Assembly (NCBI RefSeq): GCF_029961765.1
Contig: NZ_CP124681.1
Location: 1,116,001-1,180,000 of the forward strand
Direction of reading: 5' to 3'
Source: Nocardioides sp. QY071
Lineage (GTDB): Bacteria > Actinomycetota > Actinomycetes > Propionibacteriales > Nocardioidaceae
Length of the DNA: 64,000 nt
Shown: one piece after another, positions 57,101 through 64,000 of the stretch
How the letters are laid out: each line of letters starts with the position of its first letter
Numbering within the stretch: position 1 is the stretch's first letter
Notes under the pieces: generated by a model
Told to the model about the DNA's origin: nothing
What the model saw: only the letters and a program-made list of their open reading frames with translations
Databases searched by the model: none
Position numbers and translations under genes: made by a program

Positions 57101-57690
57101 AGCTGGTGCTGCTCGTTGGCCAGGTCGGCTCTGGCAAGTCCAGCCTGCTCTCCTCGCTGGCCGGCCTGATCGACCACCGCGGCTCGCTGCGCTGGAACGG
57201 CCAGGACGTCACCGACCCCGAGACCTTCCTGCGCCCCGGCCAGGTCGGCCACGTCGCCCAGGTGCCGCGGGTGCTCTCGGGCACCTTCGCCGACAACATC
57301 CTGCTCGGCCACGACCGACAGATGGCCGGCCCCGTCGAGACCGCCCGGATGGCCGAGGACGTCGCCGACGCCGGCGGCCCCGACGCGGTCATCGGACACC
57401 GGGGCGTACGTCTTTCCGGCGGCCAGGTCCAGCGCCTCGCCCTGGCCCGCGCCCTGGCGACCGACGCCGAGCTGCTGCTCGCCGACGACGTGTCCAGCGC
57501 GCTCGACGCCGCCACCGAGATCGAGCTGTGGGCGGCGCTGCGCGAGCGGCACACCACGGTGATCGGGGCGACCTCCAAGCGCGCCGCGCTCGCCCAGGCC
57601 GACCGCGTCGTCGTCCTCGTCGACGGCGAGGTCGCCGCAGTCGGGCCGTGGTCGTCGCTGGCCGGCGACTGGGGTCACCTCGCCGGCTGA
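54181..57690 (+). CDS. Single-chain ABC exporter (two fused half-transporters), asymmetric NBDs
   Basis: A 1169-residue type IV exporter: TMD1 (about 30-330), NBD1 (about 345-575), linker, TMD2 (about 620-920), NBD2 (about 935-1169). NBD1 has Walker A GRTGSGKST, Walker B VVVLDEATARMD with catalytic Glu and the switch His in VAHRLS, but a degraded signature (LSAGE). NBD2 has an intact LSGGQ, yet its Walker B Glu is Asp (ADDVSSALD) and the switch His is lost (GATSKR). One consensus and one degenerate ATP site are therefore expected. Substrate unknown. TACGCT 7 nt before the ATG suggests a leaderless mRNA. Confidence 0.9.
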   Translation: MTTTLTRPDARERPAVGGDPARRVDWRRLRTPAAGFAVGAVALAALGQALGTVVAGRIADHPTGTLVGWLALFVVGAATVDTAGRVVWAGVVDRAEGRLRGDLLSAALQQPLEHLTEQAVGEVLDRVDDDTHEVGTLLRQQIWMAMRTGFASVPMWLVAGFTWWPAFVLFPLVGAVTVWVMRPALVEIARRKVIEEAAWTDHAAALEEGVAGRDDLRTSLGQAFAVRRLAQLSADVHEKFRRVLMIEARLAIKVGLLLHGLLAAIAVCGVALVSGDHLGVARLVTLFLVTTIFVGQINNLAHQLPDIQAGLGAVLRLRQLLAVEAEPEGGEAVPSGALDLRIRHLDFAYNESSFALRDVTLYVEEGHTLALVGRTGSGKSTLASLLSRAAEPPPGTIFLGGADITTLDLHELRRRVGVVTQRTEILAGSLADNITLFASVPREEVEAAVAELGLTDWVAGLPDGLDTLLGPGGTTLSAGEEQLVAFARLLVRHVQVVVLDEATARMDPVTEARVVAAADRLISGRTGILVAHRLSTIERAEAVAVLDHGTVIQHGPRDELAVADGPFRRLLAASDTEGFADADLDPAETGTAVGGRRRTGTPPERPEVGSGSSLARGTWNAFWVRPWWGAWSVLLFLGGTIFAPLGAITGFVWGKVVERLEAGESATSLVVVLVVSLLVAPILLADAFRRYPRWWIEVMLRVRMSVLLGQVRSERLPRTPPGEVVARSMDADRYARYADRWVDFVNGLLIAAITMVAGGTWLAGGVLLVVMLTSALASSIGRPIAGRSAARSSAARARFGRAVVSAVESARTVKLAGRTPQVHAHLSKVDDGRVEAAVFEHRVQAVLDGVPIVMVQVGVVAAWALYLWDVWGLATALLVATAVNGFDWFGRVAGAVVTEAPGVRAWQQATARFAGGRDLMAMADGIDLVAGEAPEPATPARVPLQRLELAGYTAVHDDGTVGATGIDLVVERGELVLLVGQVGSGKSSLLSSLAGLIDHRGSLRWNGQDVTDPETFLRPGQVGHVAQVPRVLSGTFADNILLGHDRQMAGPVETARMAEDVADAGGPDAVIGHRGVRLSGGQVQRLALARALATDAELLLADDVSSALDAATEIELWAALRERHTTVIGATSKRAALAQADRVVVLVDGEVAAVGPWSSLAGDWGHLAG

Positions 57691-57715
57691 GCCCGGGGCG
57701 TGGTCGGCGTTCTCT

Positions 57716-57778
57716 CGGTTCAACTACCGGATTTGTCGTGAGATGCCGCGATCGGCCGCGAATTCGGTAGTTGAACCG
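57716..57778. repeat. Long inverted repeat between ABC exporter and MFS genes
   Basis: Arms 57716-57733 and 57761-57778 match at 17 of 18 positions (CGGTTCAACTACCG...) around a 27-nt spacer containing CGATCGGCCG. It is AT-richer than the flanking genes and lies 26 bp after the ABC stop. Similar in size to, but different in arm sequence from, the elements at 27302 and 59096. Confidence 0.7.
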
Positions 57779-57854
57779 GTTCGGGCCGGCGACGTGGAGC
57801 CCAGACATCCGACGTCCCGGAATACGCCGGGCTGTCGCCCGGTTAGCATCCCCC

Positions 57855-59084
57855 GTGACCTCCTCGCCGACGACGACCTCGACCGAGGGGCGCCCCGAGG
57901 TGTCCCATCACCGACCCGCGCTGGCGATCCTGGCGCTCGCGGTCGGCGGGTTCACCATCGGCACCACCGAGTTCATGACGATGGGCGTGCTGCCCGAGAT
58001 CGCCCACGGCGTCGAGGTGTCCGTGCCGGACGCGGGTCACGTGATCTCGGCGTACGCGCTCGGCGTGGTGGTCGGCGTACCGATCCTCGCCTTCTTCGGT
58101 GCCGCCTTGCCGCGCCGCGCCATGCTCGTGGGACTGATGGCCGCGTACGCCGCCTTCAACCTGCTCAGCGCGGCCGCACCCGGCTACGAGGTGCTCACGG
58201 TGGCCCGCTTCCTCGACGGGCTTCCCCACGGCGCCTACTTCGGCGTCGCCAGCCTGGTCGCGGCGAGCCTGGTCGCGCCCGAGCGGCGCGGGCGGGCGGT
58301 CGCGAGCGTCATGCTCGGGCTGTCGGTCGCCAATGTCGTCGGCGTCCCGCTGGCCACCTTCCTCGGCCAGCAGGTCGGCTGGCGCTCGACGTACCTGCTC
58401 GGCGGCCTGCTTGCCCTGGTCACCGTCGCGATGGTGCTCGCCGCGGTGCCGTCGGTGCCGGGGGACTCCGGGGCGAGCGGGCGCAAGGAGGCCCGCGAGT
58501 TCTTCGGCAGCCTCCAGGTGTGGCTGACCATGGCGGTCGGCGCCGTCGGGTTCGGCGGCATGTTCGCCGTCTACTCCTACATCGCCAAGACGGTCACCGT
58601 CGTCGGCGGCCTCGAGCGCGGCACGGTCCCGTTCTTCGTGCTGGCTCTGGGCCTCGGCATGGTCGCCGGCACCTGGCTCGCCGGCGAGCTCGCCGCGTGG
58701 TCGGTCTACCGCAGCCTGCTGCTGTCCGGCGTCGCCGGCATCGTGCTGATGCTCGTCTACTACGCCGCCGCGCCCCACGGCTGGGTGCTGCTGCCCGTCG
58801 CCTTCCTCGTCACCGCGACCGGATCCGTGCTCGTCGTCAACCTGCAGCTGCGGCTGATGGACGTCGCGGGCGACGCGGTCACCCTCGGCGCCGCGATGAA
58901 CCACGCCGCCCTCAACATCGCCAACGCGCTCGGCGCCTGGCTCGGCGGACTGGTCATCGCCGGTGGTCATGGCTACCGCGCGCCGGCCCTCGTCGGCGCC
59001 GGCCTCGCCGCCGTCGGTACGGCGATCCTGGTCGCCTCGGCCGTCGTCCACCGCCGCCAAGGCGTCACTGCGGTCCGTGTCTGA
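57855..59084 (+). CDS. MFS efflux transporter (AraJ/Cml-like, 12 TM)
   Basis: A 409-residue major facilitator with twelve predicted helices. The N-terminal ALAVGGFTIGTTEFMTMGVLPEIA and the following YALGVVVGVPILAFFGAALPRR are characteristic of the DHA1 drug-efflux group that includes AraJ-like and chloramphenicol exporters. RFLDGLPHGAYFGVASLVAA is the TM4 region. The likely role is proton-driven export of a small molecule; no substrate can be named. The GTG at 57855 follows TAGCAT by 5 nt (leaderless). GTG 57900 is a shorter alternative. Confidence 0.85.
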   Translation: MTSSPTTTSTEGRPEVSHHRPALAILALAVGGFTIGTTEFMTMGVLPEIAHGVEVSVPDAGHVISAYALGVVVGVPILAFFGAALPRRAMLVGLMAAYAAFNLLSAAAPGYEVLTVARFLDGLPHGAYFGVASLVAASLVAPERRGRAVASVMLGLSVANVVGVPLATFLGQQVGWRSTYLLGGLLALVTVAMVLAAVPSVPGDSGASGRKEAREFFGSLQVWLTMAVGAVGFGGMFAVYSYIAKTVTVVGGLERGTVPFFVLALGLGMVAGTWLAGELAAWSVYRSLLLSGVAGIVLMLVYYAAAPHGWVLLPVAFLVTATGSVLVVNLQLRLMDVAGDAVTLGAAMNHAALNIANALGAWLGGLVIAGGHGYRAPALVGAGLAAVGTAILVASAVVHRRQGVTAVRV

Positions 59085-59095
59085 GCTCGATGTGC

Positions 59096-60311
<1,216 letters not shown>

Positions 60312-60312
<1 letters not shown>

Positions 60313-60818
60313 TGCCGGTGATCGGTGTCGCCGTCGCCATCCCCGAGCCCTGGGCCACCGAGCTGGTCGACTACCGGCTCCGCATCGGTGACCCCACCGC
60401 CGAGGGCGTGCCGAGCCACATCACGCTCATCCCGCCCACCGAGCTGCCGGGCGGGCTCGACGAGATCGAGGCCCACCTGGCCACGGCGGCGACCGAGGTC
60501 GCGCCGTTCCGGGTGCACCTGCGCGGAACGGGTACCTTCCGGCCCGTGTCGCCCGTGGTCTTCGTCAGCCTCGCCGAGGGAATCTCCCAGTGCGAGCAGC
60601 TGGCGGACGCCGTACGACGGGGGCCGCTCTCCGTCGACCTGGACTACCCGTACCACCCGCACGTCACCGTCGCCCACCACCTCGACGACCCGACCCTGGA
60701 CCGGGCCTTCGACGACCTGGCCGGCTTCGACTGCGCGTTCGACGTCACCGACTTCCACCTGTACGTGCACCACGAGCAGGAGGGCTGGCGCTCGACCCGC
60801 ACCTTCCCGCTCGGCTGA
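60312..60818 (+). CDS. 2H phosphoesterase (2'-5' RNA ligase family)
   Basis: A 168-residue protein with the two HxT motifs of the 2H superfamily, SHITLIPP (about residue 36) and HPHVTVAHH (about residue 117), placed symmetrically as in 2'-5' RNA ligase/cyclic phosphodiesterase proteins. It probably opens a cyclic phosphodiester bond in RNA or a nucleotide. Its ATG overlaps the trpS stop (TGATG), so it is translated from the trpS mRNA, a coupling common in actinobacteria. Confidence 0.88.
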
Positions 60819-60836
60819 CCCGGACCGGAGGCTCCC

Positions 60837-61916
60837 ATGAAGCTCGTCGAACGTGTCAAGGCGAAGGTCACCGAGCTCCGTGACCGGTGGCCACTGGTCG
60901 ACCATGCCGTGCGCACCCAGGAGCACTACAGCGCCGTGCAGGGCAGTCAGCAGGCAGGTGGCGTCACGTACTTCGGCTTCCTGTCCGTCTTCCCGATCCT
61001 GGCCCTGGCCTTCTTCGTGGTCGGCTGGATCGCCCACGTCTACCCCGACGCCCAGGACACCCTCGTCAAGGCCATCGACGAGGTGCTGCCCGGCCTGGTC
61101 GGCAGCGGCGACGGGCAGGTCGACCTCACCGACATCCAGGATGCCGCCGGGACGGTGGGGGTCATCGGCCTGGTCGGTGTGCTGTACGCCGGGCTGGGTT
61201 GGCTGTCCTCGGTCCAGTCGGCGCTGACCGTGCTCTTCGAGATGCCCACCCGGCTGCGCCCGAACTTCGTCATCGGCAAGGTGCGCGACCTGGTCACCCT
61301 CGCCGTTCTCGGCGCGGTGCTGTTCACCAGCGTGATCGCCTCCGCGGTCCTCACCCGTTTCTCCCGCGCCCTGCTCGACATGGTCGGGATCGGCGCGCGG
61401 CTCGGCTGGCTGGTGGCCGTGCTCGCGGTGCTGCTCGGCCTGGCCGCCTCGGCCGTGCTCTTCTTCATGATGTTCCGGCTGCTGGTGCGCCCGTCGATTC
61501 CGGACCGGGCGCTCTGGTCGGGCGCCGTGCTGGGCGCGCTCGGCTTCGAGGTGCTCAAGCAGCTGTCCGGGCTGTTGCTCACCAGCACCCGCGGCCAGCC
61601 GGCCTTCCAGGCCTTCGGCATCGCGCTGATCCTGCTGGTGTGGATCAACTACTTCTCGCGGGTGATCCTGTACGCCGCCGCCTGGGCCCAGACCAGCCCG
61701 TTGGCCGAGCGCCCGCCGGCGCCGGTCCCCGCCGCCGCGGCGATCGCGGCTGCCAACTCGCCCCGCGCGACTGACACCGCCGAGGCCGCCGACGGCGGCG
61801 AGGCCCCCGGCCCGCGAGCGCCGAGCCTGCTCGCGTTCGCCGCCGGCGGCGTCGCGGGGGCGCTGGTCGCCCGGGTGGGTCGTCGTACCCCACGGTCTGG
61901 GAGAATGAGCAGGTGA
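60837..61916 (+). CDS. YihY/virulence factor BrkB-family membrane protein
   Basis: A 359-residue protein with about six membrane helices in the YihY pattern: GGVTYFGFLSVFPILALAFFVVGW, GLGWLSSVQSALTVLFEMP, and a conserved VLKQLSGLLLTSTRGQPAFQAFGIALILLVWINYFSRVILYAAAWAQ in pieces. The C-terminal 90 residues are Ala/Pro-rich and basic. The family is an inner-membrane protein of uncertain role. GGAGG lies 6 nt before the ATG. It follows the 2H gene by 18 bp and overlaps the next gene by 4 bp. Confidence 0.88.
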   Translation: MKLVERVKAKVTELRDRWPLVDHAVRTQEHYSAVQGSQQAGGVTYFGFLSVFPILALAFFVVGWIAHVYPDAQDTLVKAIDEVLPGLVGSGDGQVDLTDIQDAAGTVGVIGLVGVLYAGLGWLSSVQSALTVLFEMPTRLRPNFVIGKVRDLVTLAVLGAVLFTSVIASAVLTRFSRALLDMVGIGARLGWLVAVLAVLLGLAASAVLFFMMFRLLVRPSIPDRALWSGAVLGALGFEVLKQLSGLLLTSTRGQPAFQAFGIALILLVWINYFSRVILYAAAWAQTSPLAERPPAPVPAAAAIAAANSPRATDTAEAADGGEAPGPRAPSLLAFAAGGVAGALVARVGRRTPRSGRMSR

Positions 61917-62140
61917 AGTTCGAGCGCAAGCACGCCATCCTGCTCCTCGCCGTCGCGGCCTGGAACGTCTTCTCCTTCGGCAACTTCGCCAAGAACCTCT
62001 ACCACGCGTACGACGCGGGGGAGGACCGCGCGACCGGCTACTGGGTGGCCCACACCGTGCTGATCGTTGTGAACTTCGTGATCGCCGGCCTCCTCGGCTC
62101 GCTGGGCTGGAAGGCGCTGCGCGCCTCGAAGGACGGCTGA
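61913..62140 (+). CDS. Small two-TM membrane protein (SCO4848-like)
   Basis: A 75-residue protein with two membrane helices (about 8-25 and 45-66) separated by a polar KNLYHAYDAGEDRATGYW stretch. Sequence pattern and position after a YihY gene resemble the streptomycete SCO4848 family, of unknown function. The GTG overlaps the YihY stop (GTGA). In addition GAGAAT (61901-61906) lies 6 nt upstream, so it may also have a leaderless start of its own. Confidence 0.65.
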   Translation: MKFERKHAILLLAVAAWNVFSFGNFAKNLYHAYDAGEDRATGYWVAHTVLIVVNFVIAGLLGSLGWKALRASKDG

Positions 62141-62152
62141 GCCCGGACGGCC

Positions 62153-63421
62153 TCAGGCGAAGGCACCCAGCAGGAAGTACGTCGTCATCGGGCCCTTGCC
62201 CTTGACGTCGATCACCTGCGGGTCGCTGAACATGTAGCGGTCCTCCAGCAGCGCGTGGGTCGCCGCGGAGACCTGGATCCGGTGCGGCCGGCCGTGGGAC
62301 TCCATCCGGCTTGCGGTGTTGACCGTGTCGCCCCACAGGTCGTAGGTGAACTTGCGCTGTCCGATCACGCCCGCGACGACAGGTCCGGACGCGATCCCGA
62401 TCCGCATCGCGATCGGGCTCGGCCACGACGGTGAGAGCCGGGTCAGCGTGCGCTGCATGTCGAGCGCGAGCTCGGCGAGCGACGCGGCGTGGTTCTCGTC
62501 GGGCACCGGCAGCCCGGCGACGGCCATGTAAGCGTCGCCGACGGTCTTGATCTTCTCGATGCCGCGGAGGTCGCACAGTGCGTCGAACTCCCGGAACATC
62601 GTGTCCAGCAGGACCACCAGCTCCTCGGCGCTCAGCGCCTCCGAGACCGGCGTGAAGCCGACGATGTCGGAGAACAGCACGCTGACGTCGGGTGCCGAGT
62701 CGGCGATCGCGCCGCGCTCGGTGCGCAGCCGCTGGGCGATCGGCACCGGGAGCACGTTGAACAGCAGCTCCTCGGAGCGGGCACGCTCCAGCTCGACCTC
62801 GCGCTGCCGCTCGAAGGCCGTGCGCCGCAGCCGCTCGAGCGCGTAGCCGACGATGACAGCGATCGTGCTCAGCCCGATGGTCGGCGCGATGATCGTCTCG
62901 AGCTGGTCGGACCCGCGGGGGAGCGTGAGGCTGACGACGGCGTAGATCGCGACGGCCGCCATCGTGGCGTGCATCCGCAGCCGCAGCAGCCCGATCGCGC
63001 CGATCAGGGTCACCGTCCCGGAGGTGTGGACGTACGTCGCGGGCAGGTCCGCCGTACGCGCCAGGACGCTGCCGAGCAGCACCATGACGAACCCGGCCAG
63101 GAGCACCGAGCACAGCTGGAGGTGGCGGGCCACGAAGGACGCCCGGCGCACGAGCACGGCGGCCGCCAGCAGGGCGGGGGTGGCCACGGCGAAGCGGACC
63201 ACCGCGGCAGCCCCGGCATCGCCGGAGCCGACCACGAGGAAGTCGATGCCGCCGTAGACGACGACGAAGAAGACGGCAACCCACACGGCGATCCGGGCCT
63301 GGCGCTGGCCGGCCGCGTCGTCGTACGCACGGAACTCGCGCTCGGCGTCCGGCTGGTCGAACTCGAGCATCCAGCGCCCCATGTGCAGCGCGTGCCGCTC
63401 CTGCAGCCACCTGACCCCCAC
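62153..63421 (-). CDS. Membrane-bound class III adenylate/guanylate cyclase
   Basis: A 422-residue protein with six TMs (about 45-205) and a cytoplasmic helix leading to a class III cyclase domain (about 240-415). All catalytic positions are visible: metal Asp in FSDIVGFT and VGDAYMA, the adenine-selecting Lys in EKIKTVGD and Asp in YDLWGDTVN, and the transition-state Asn and Arg in NTASRME. Cyclic AMP production is therefore likely. The start is chosen as the GTG at 63421, 6 nt after a CACGAT hexamer. An earlier ATG at 63508 lies in the terminator hairpin of the sdhB gene and is unlikely. Confidence 0.88.
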   Translation of the reverse strand: MGVRWLQERHALHMGRWMLEFDQPDAEREFRAYDDAAGQRQARIAVWVAVFFVVVYGGIDFLVVGSGDAGAAAVVRFAVATPALLAAAVLVRRASFVARHLQLCSVLLAGFVMVLLGSVLARTADLPATYVHTSGTVTLIGAIGLLRLRMHATMAAVAIYAVVSLTLPRGSDQLETIIAPTIGLSTIAVIVGYALERLRRTAFERQREVELERARSEELLFNVLPVPIAQRLRTERGAIADSAPDVSVLFSDIVGFTPVSEALSAEELVVLLDTMFREFDALCDLRGIEKIKTVGDAYMAVAGLPVPDENHAASLAELALDMQRTLTRLSPSWPSPIAMRIGIASGPVVAGVIGQRKFTYDLWGDTVNTASRMESHGRPHRIQVSAATHALLEDRYMFSDPQVIDVKGKGPMTTYFLLGAFA

Positions 63422-63472
63422 AGCCGAATCGTGCCAGCCCCGCCGACCCGGCGCCTGGTGACCCGAAAAACA

Positions 63473-63525
63473 CGCCGACCCGGCAGAAAGTGGTCTCCTC
63501 GGAGACACTCTCTGCCGGGTCGGCG
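63473..63525 (-). terminator. Intrinsic terminator after sdhB
   Basis: Perfect 15-bp arms (63473-63487 and 63511-63525) with a second small stem inside the loop, followed on the minus strand by TGTTTTTC. It is the clearest stem-plus-T-run terminator of the window and lies 26 bp past the sdhB stop. Confidence 0.9.
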
Positions 63526-63551
63526 CGGATCCGACGCCAGTTGGAGCCGGG

Positions 63552-64000
63552 TCAGTGACCGTTCTTCAGCGCGGTGCGCAGGTCCTTGTTGAGCTGGGAG
63601 ATCACGTCGAGCGGGATCTCCTTCGGGCACGCCGCGGCGCACTCACCGATGTTGGTGCAGCCACCGAAGCCCTCGTGGTCGTGCTGGCCGACCATGTCGA
63701 CCACGCGCGACCAGCGCTCCGGCTGGCCCTGCGGCAGCTCGCCGAGGTGGGTGATCTTGGCACCCAGGAACAGCGAGGCGGAGCCGTTGGGGCACGCGGC
63801 GACGCAACCGCCACAGCCGATGCAGGTCGCGACGTTGAACGCCCGCATCGCCTTGTCGCGCGGCGCCGGCACCGAGTTGGCCTCGGGGGCCGAGCCGGTG
63901 TTGGCCGAGATGTAGCCGCCGGCCTGGATGATCCGGTCGAACGCCGAGCGGTCGACGACCAGGTCCTTGAGCACCGGGAACGGCTCGGCACGCCACGGCT
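63552..64000 (-). CDS. sdhB: Succinate dehydrogenase/fumarate reductase iron-sulfur subunit (5' partial)
   Basis: The C-terminal 148 residues of the iron-sulfur subunit; the frame continues through the right edge. Cluster motifs CIGCGGCVAACP and CTNIGECAAACPKEIP supply ligands for the [4Fe-4S] and [3Fe-4S] centres. WRAEPFPVLKDLVVDRSAFDRI near the edge is typical of the B subunits that pair with a flavoprotein and a di-haem anchor in actinobacteria. The N-terminal [2Fe-2S] domain lies outside the window. It carries electrons from the flavoprotein to quinone in the TCA cycle and respiratory chain. Confidence 0.93.
   Translation of the reverse strand, partial: PWRAEPFPVLKDLVVDRSAFDRIIQAGGYISANTGSAPEANSVPAPRDKAMRAFNVATCIGCGGCVAACPNGSASLFLGAKITHLGELPQGQPERWSRVVDMVGQHDHEGFGGCTNIGECAAACPKEIPLDVISQLNKDLRTALKNGH

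Overview
The window is a gene-dense, very GC-rich stretch of an actinobacterial chromosome. Several features point to Actinobacteria, most likely Nocardioides or a close relative in the Propionibacteriales: a fused F420-biosynthesis protein FbiC, F420-dependent and LLM-type oxidoreductases, a monomeric isocitrate dehydrogenase, WXG100-like proteins, many GTG starts with 4-bp ATGA/GTGA overlaps, and numerous leaderless -10 boxes. The genus is an inference from gene content. There are no rRNA genes, tRNAs, CRISPR arrays, phage genes or transposases. Nearly all of it looks like core chromosome with a few lineage-specific modules.

Layout. 1-9 kb: a partial DUF1295 membrane protein, an NAD(P)/FAD oxidoreductase, an acyl-CoA synthetase under a 17-bp palindromic operator, an orphan chemoreceptor, a secreted EEP-fold hydrolase, small membrane proteins and a fluoroacetate-dehalogenase-like hydrolase. 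9-13.4 kb: a ROK regulator divergent from a three-gene sugar ABC importer. 13.4-21.7 kb: an F420-related stretch with FbiC, an MMPL transporter, an acyl-CoA dehydrogenase, an LLM oxidoreductase and an F420:NADPH oxidoreductase. The divergent promoter of the last three carries the same operator as the acyl-CoA synthetase 19 kb away. 21.9-26.9 kb: an envelope-stress-like module with a PspC protein, a PspC-histidine kinase, a LuxR-type regulator and an M15 peptidase.

26.9-34 kb: PcrA/UvrD helicase, then a four-gene overlapping operon resembling a small type VII (ESX) cargo cassette, and an M23 peptidase with a structured leader. 34-41 kb: sucCD; two tandem copies of a 55/56-aa membrane-peptide transcription unit; and an ECF sigma/anti-sigma pair next to an ECF-like protein fused to a membrane anchor. 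The anti-sigma and the fusion both carry duplicated two-cysteine extracytoplasmic domains. 41-49 kb: DUF6350, purN, purH behind a ZTP riboswitch, folD, DUF3017 and malate dehydrogenase. 50-64 kb: aquaporin with a long Gln-rich tail, monomeric icd, an AlkD-like protein, a single-chain asymmetric ABC exporter, an MFS pump, trpS, a 2H phosphoesterase, YihY, a membrane-bound class III cyclase and the 3' part of a succinate dehydrogenase iron-sulfur subunit.

Themes. Central carbon metabolism (sucCD, mdh, icd, sdhB) and one-carbon/purine metabolism (purN, purH, folD) are interleaved with envelope sensing. Intergenic gaps are short and often hold long inverted repeats. Two of these, at 27.3 and 59.1 kb, are clearly copies of one 61-bp element.
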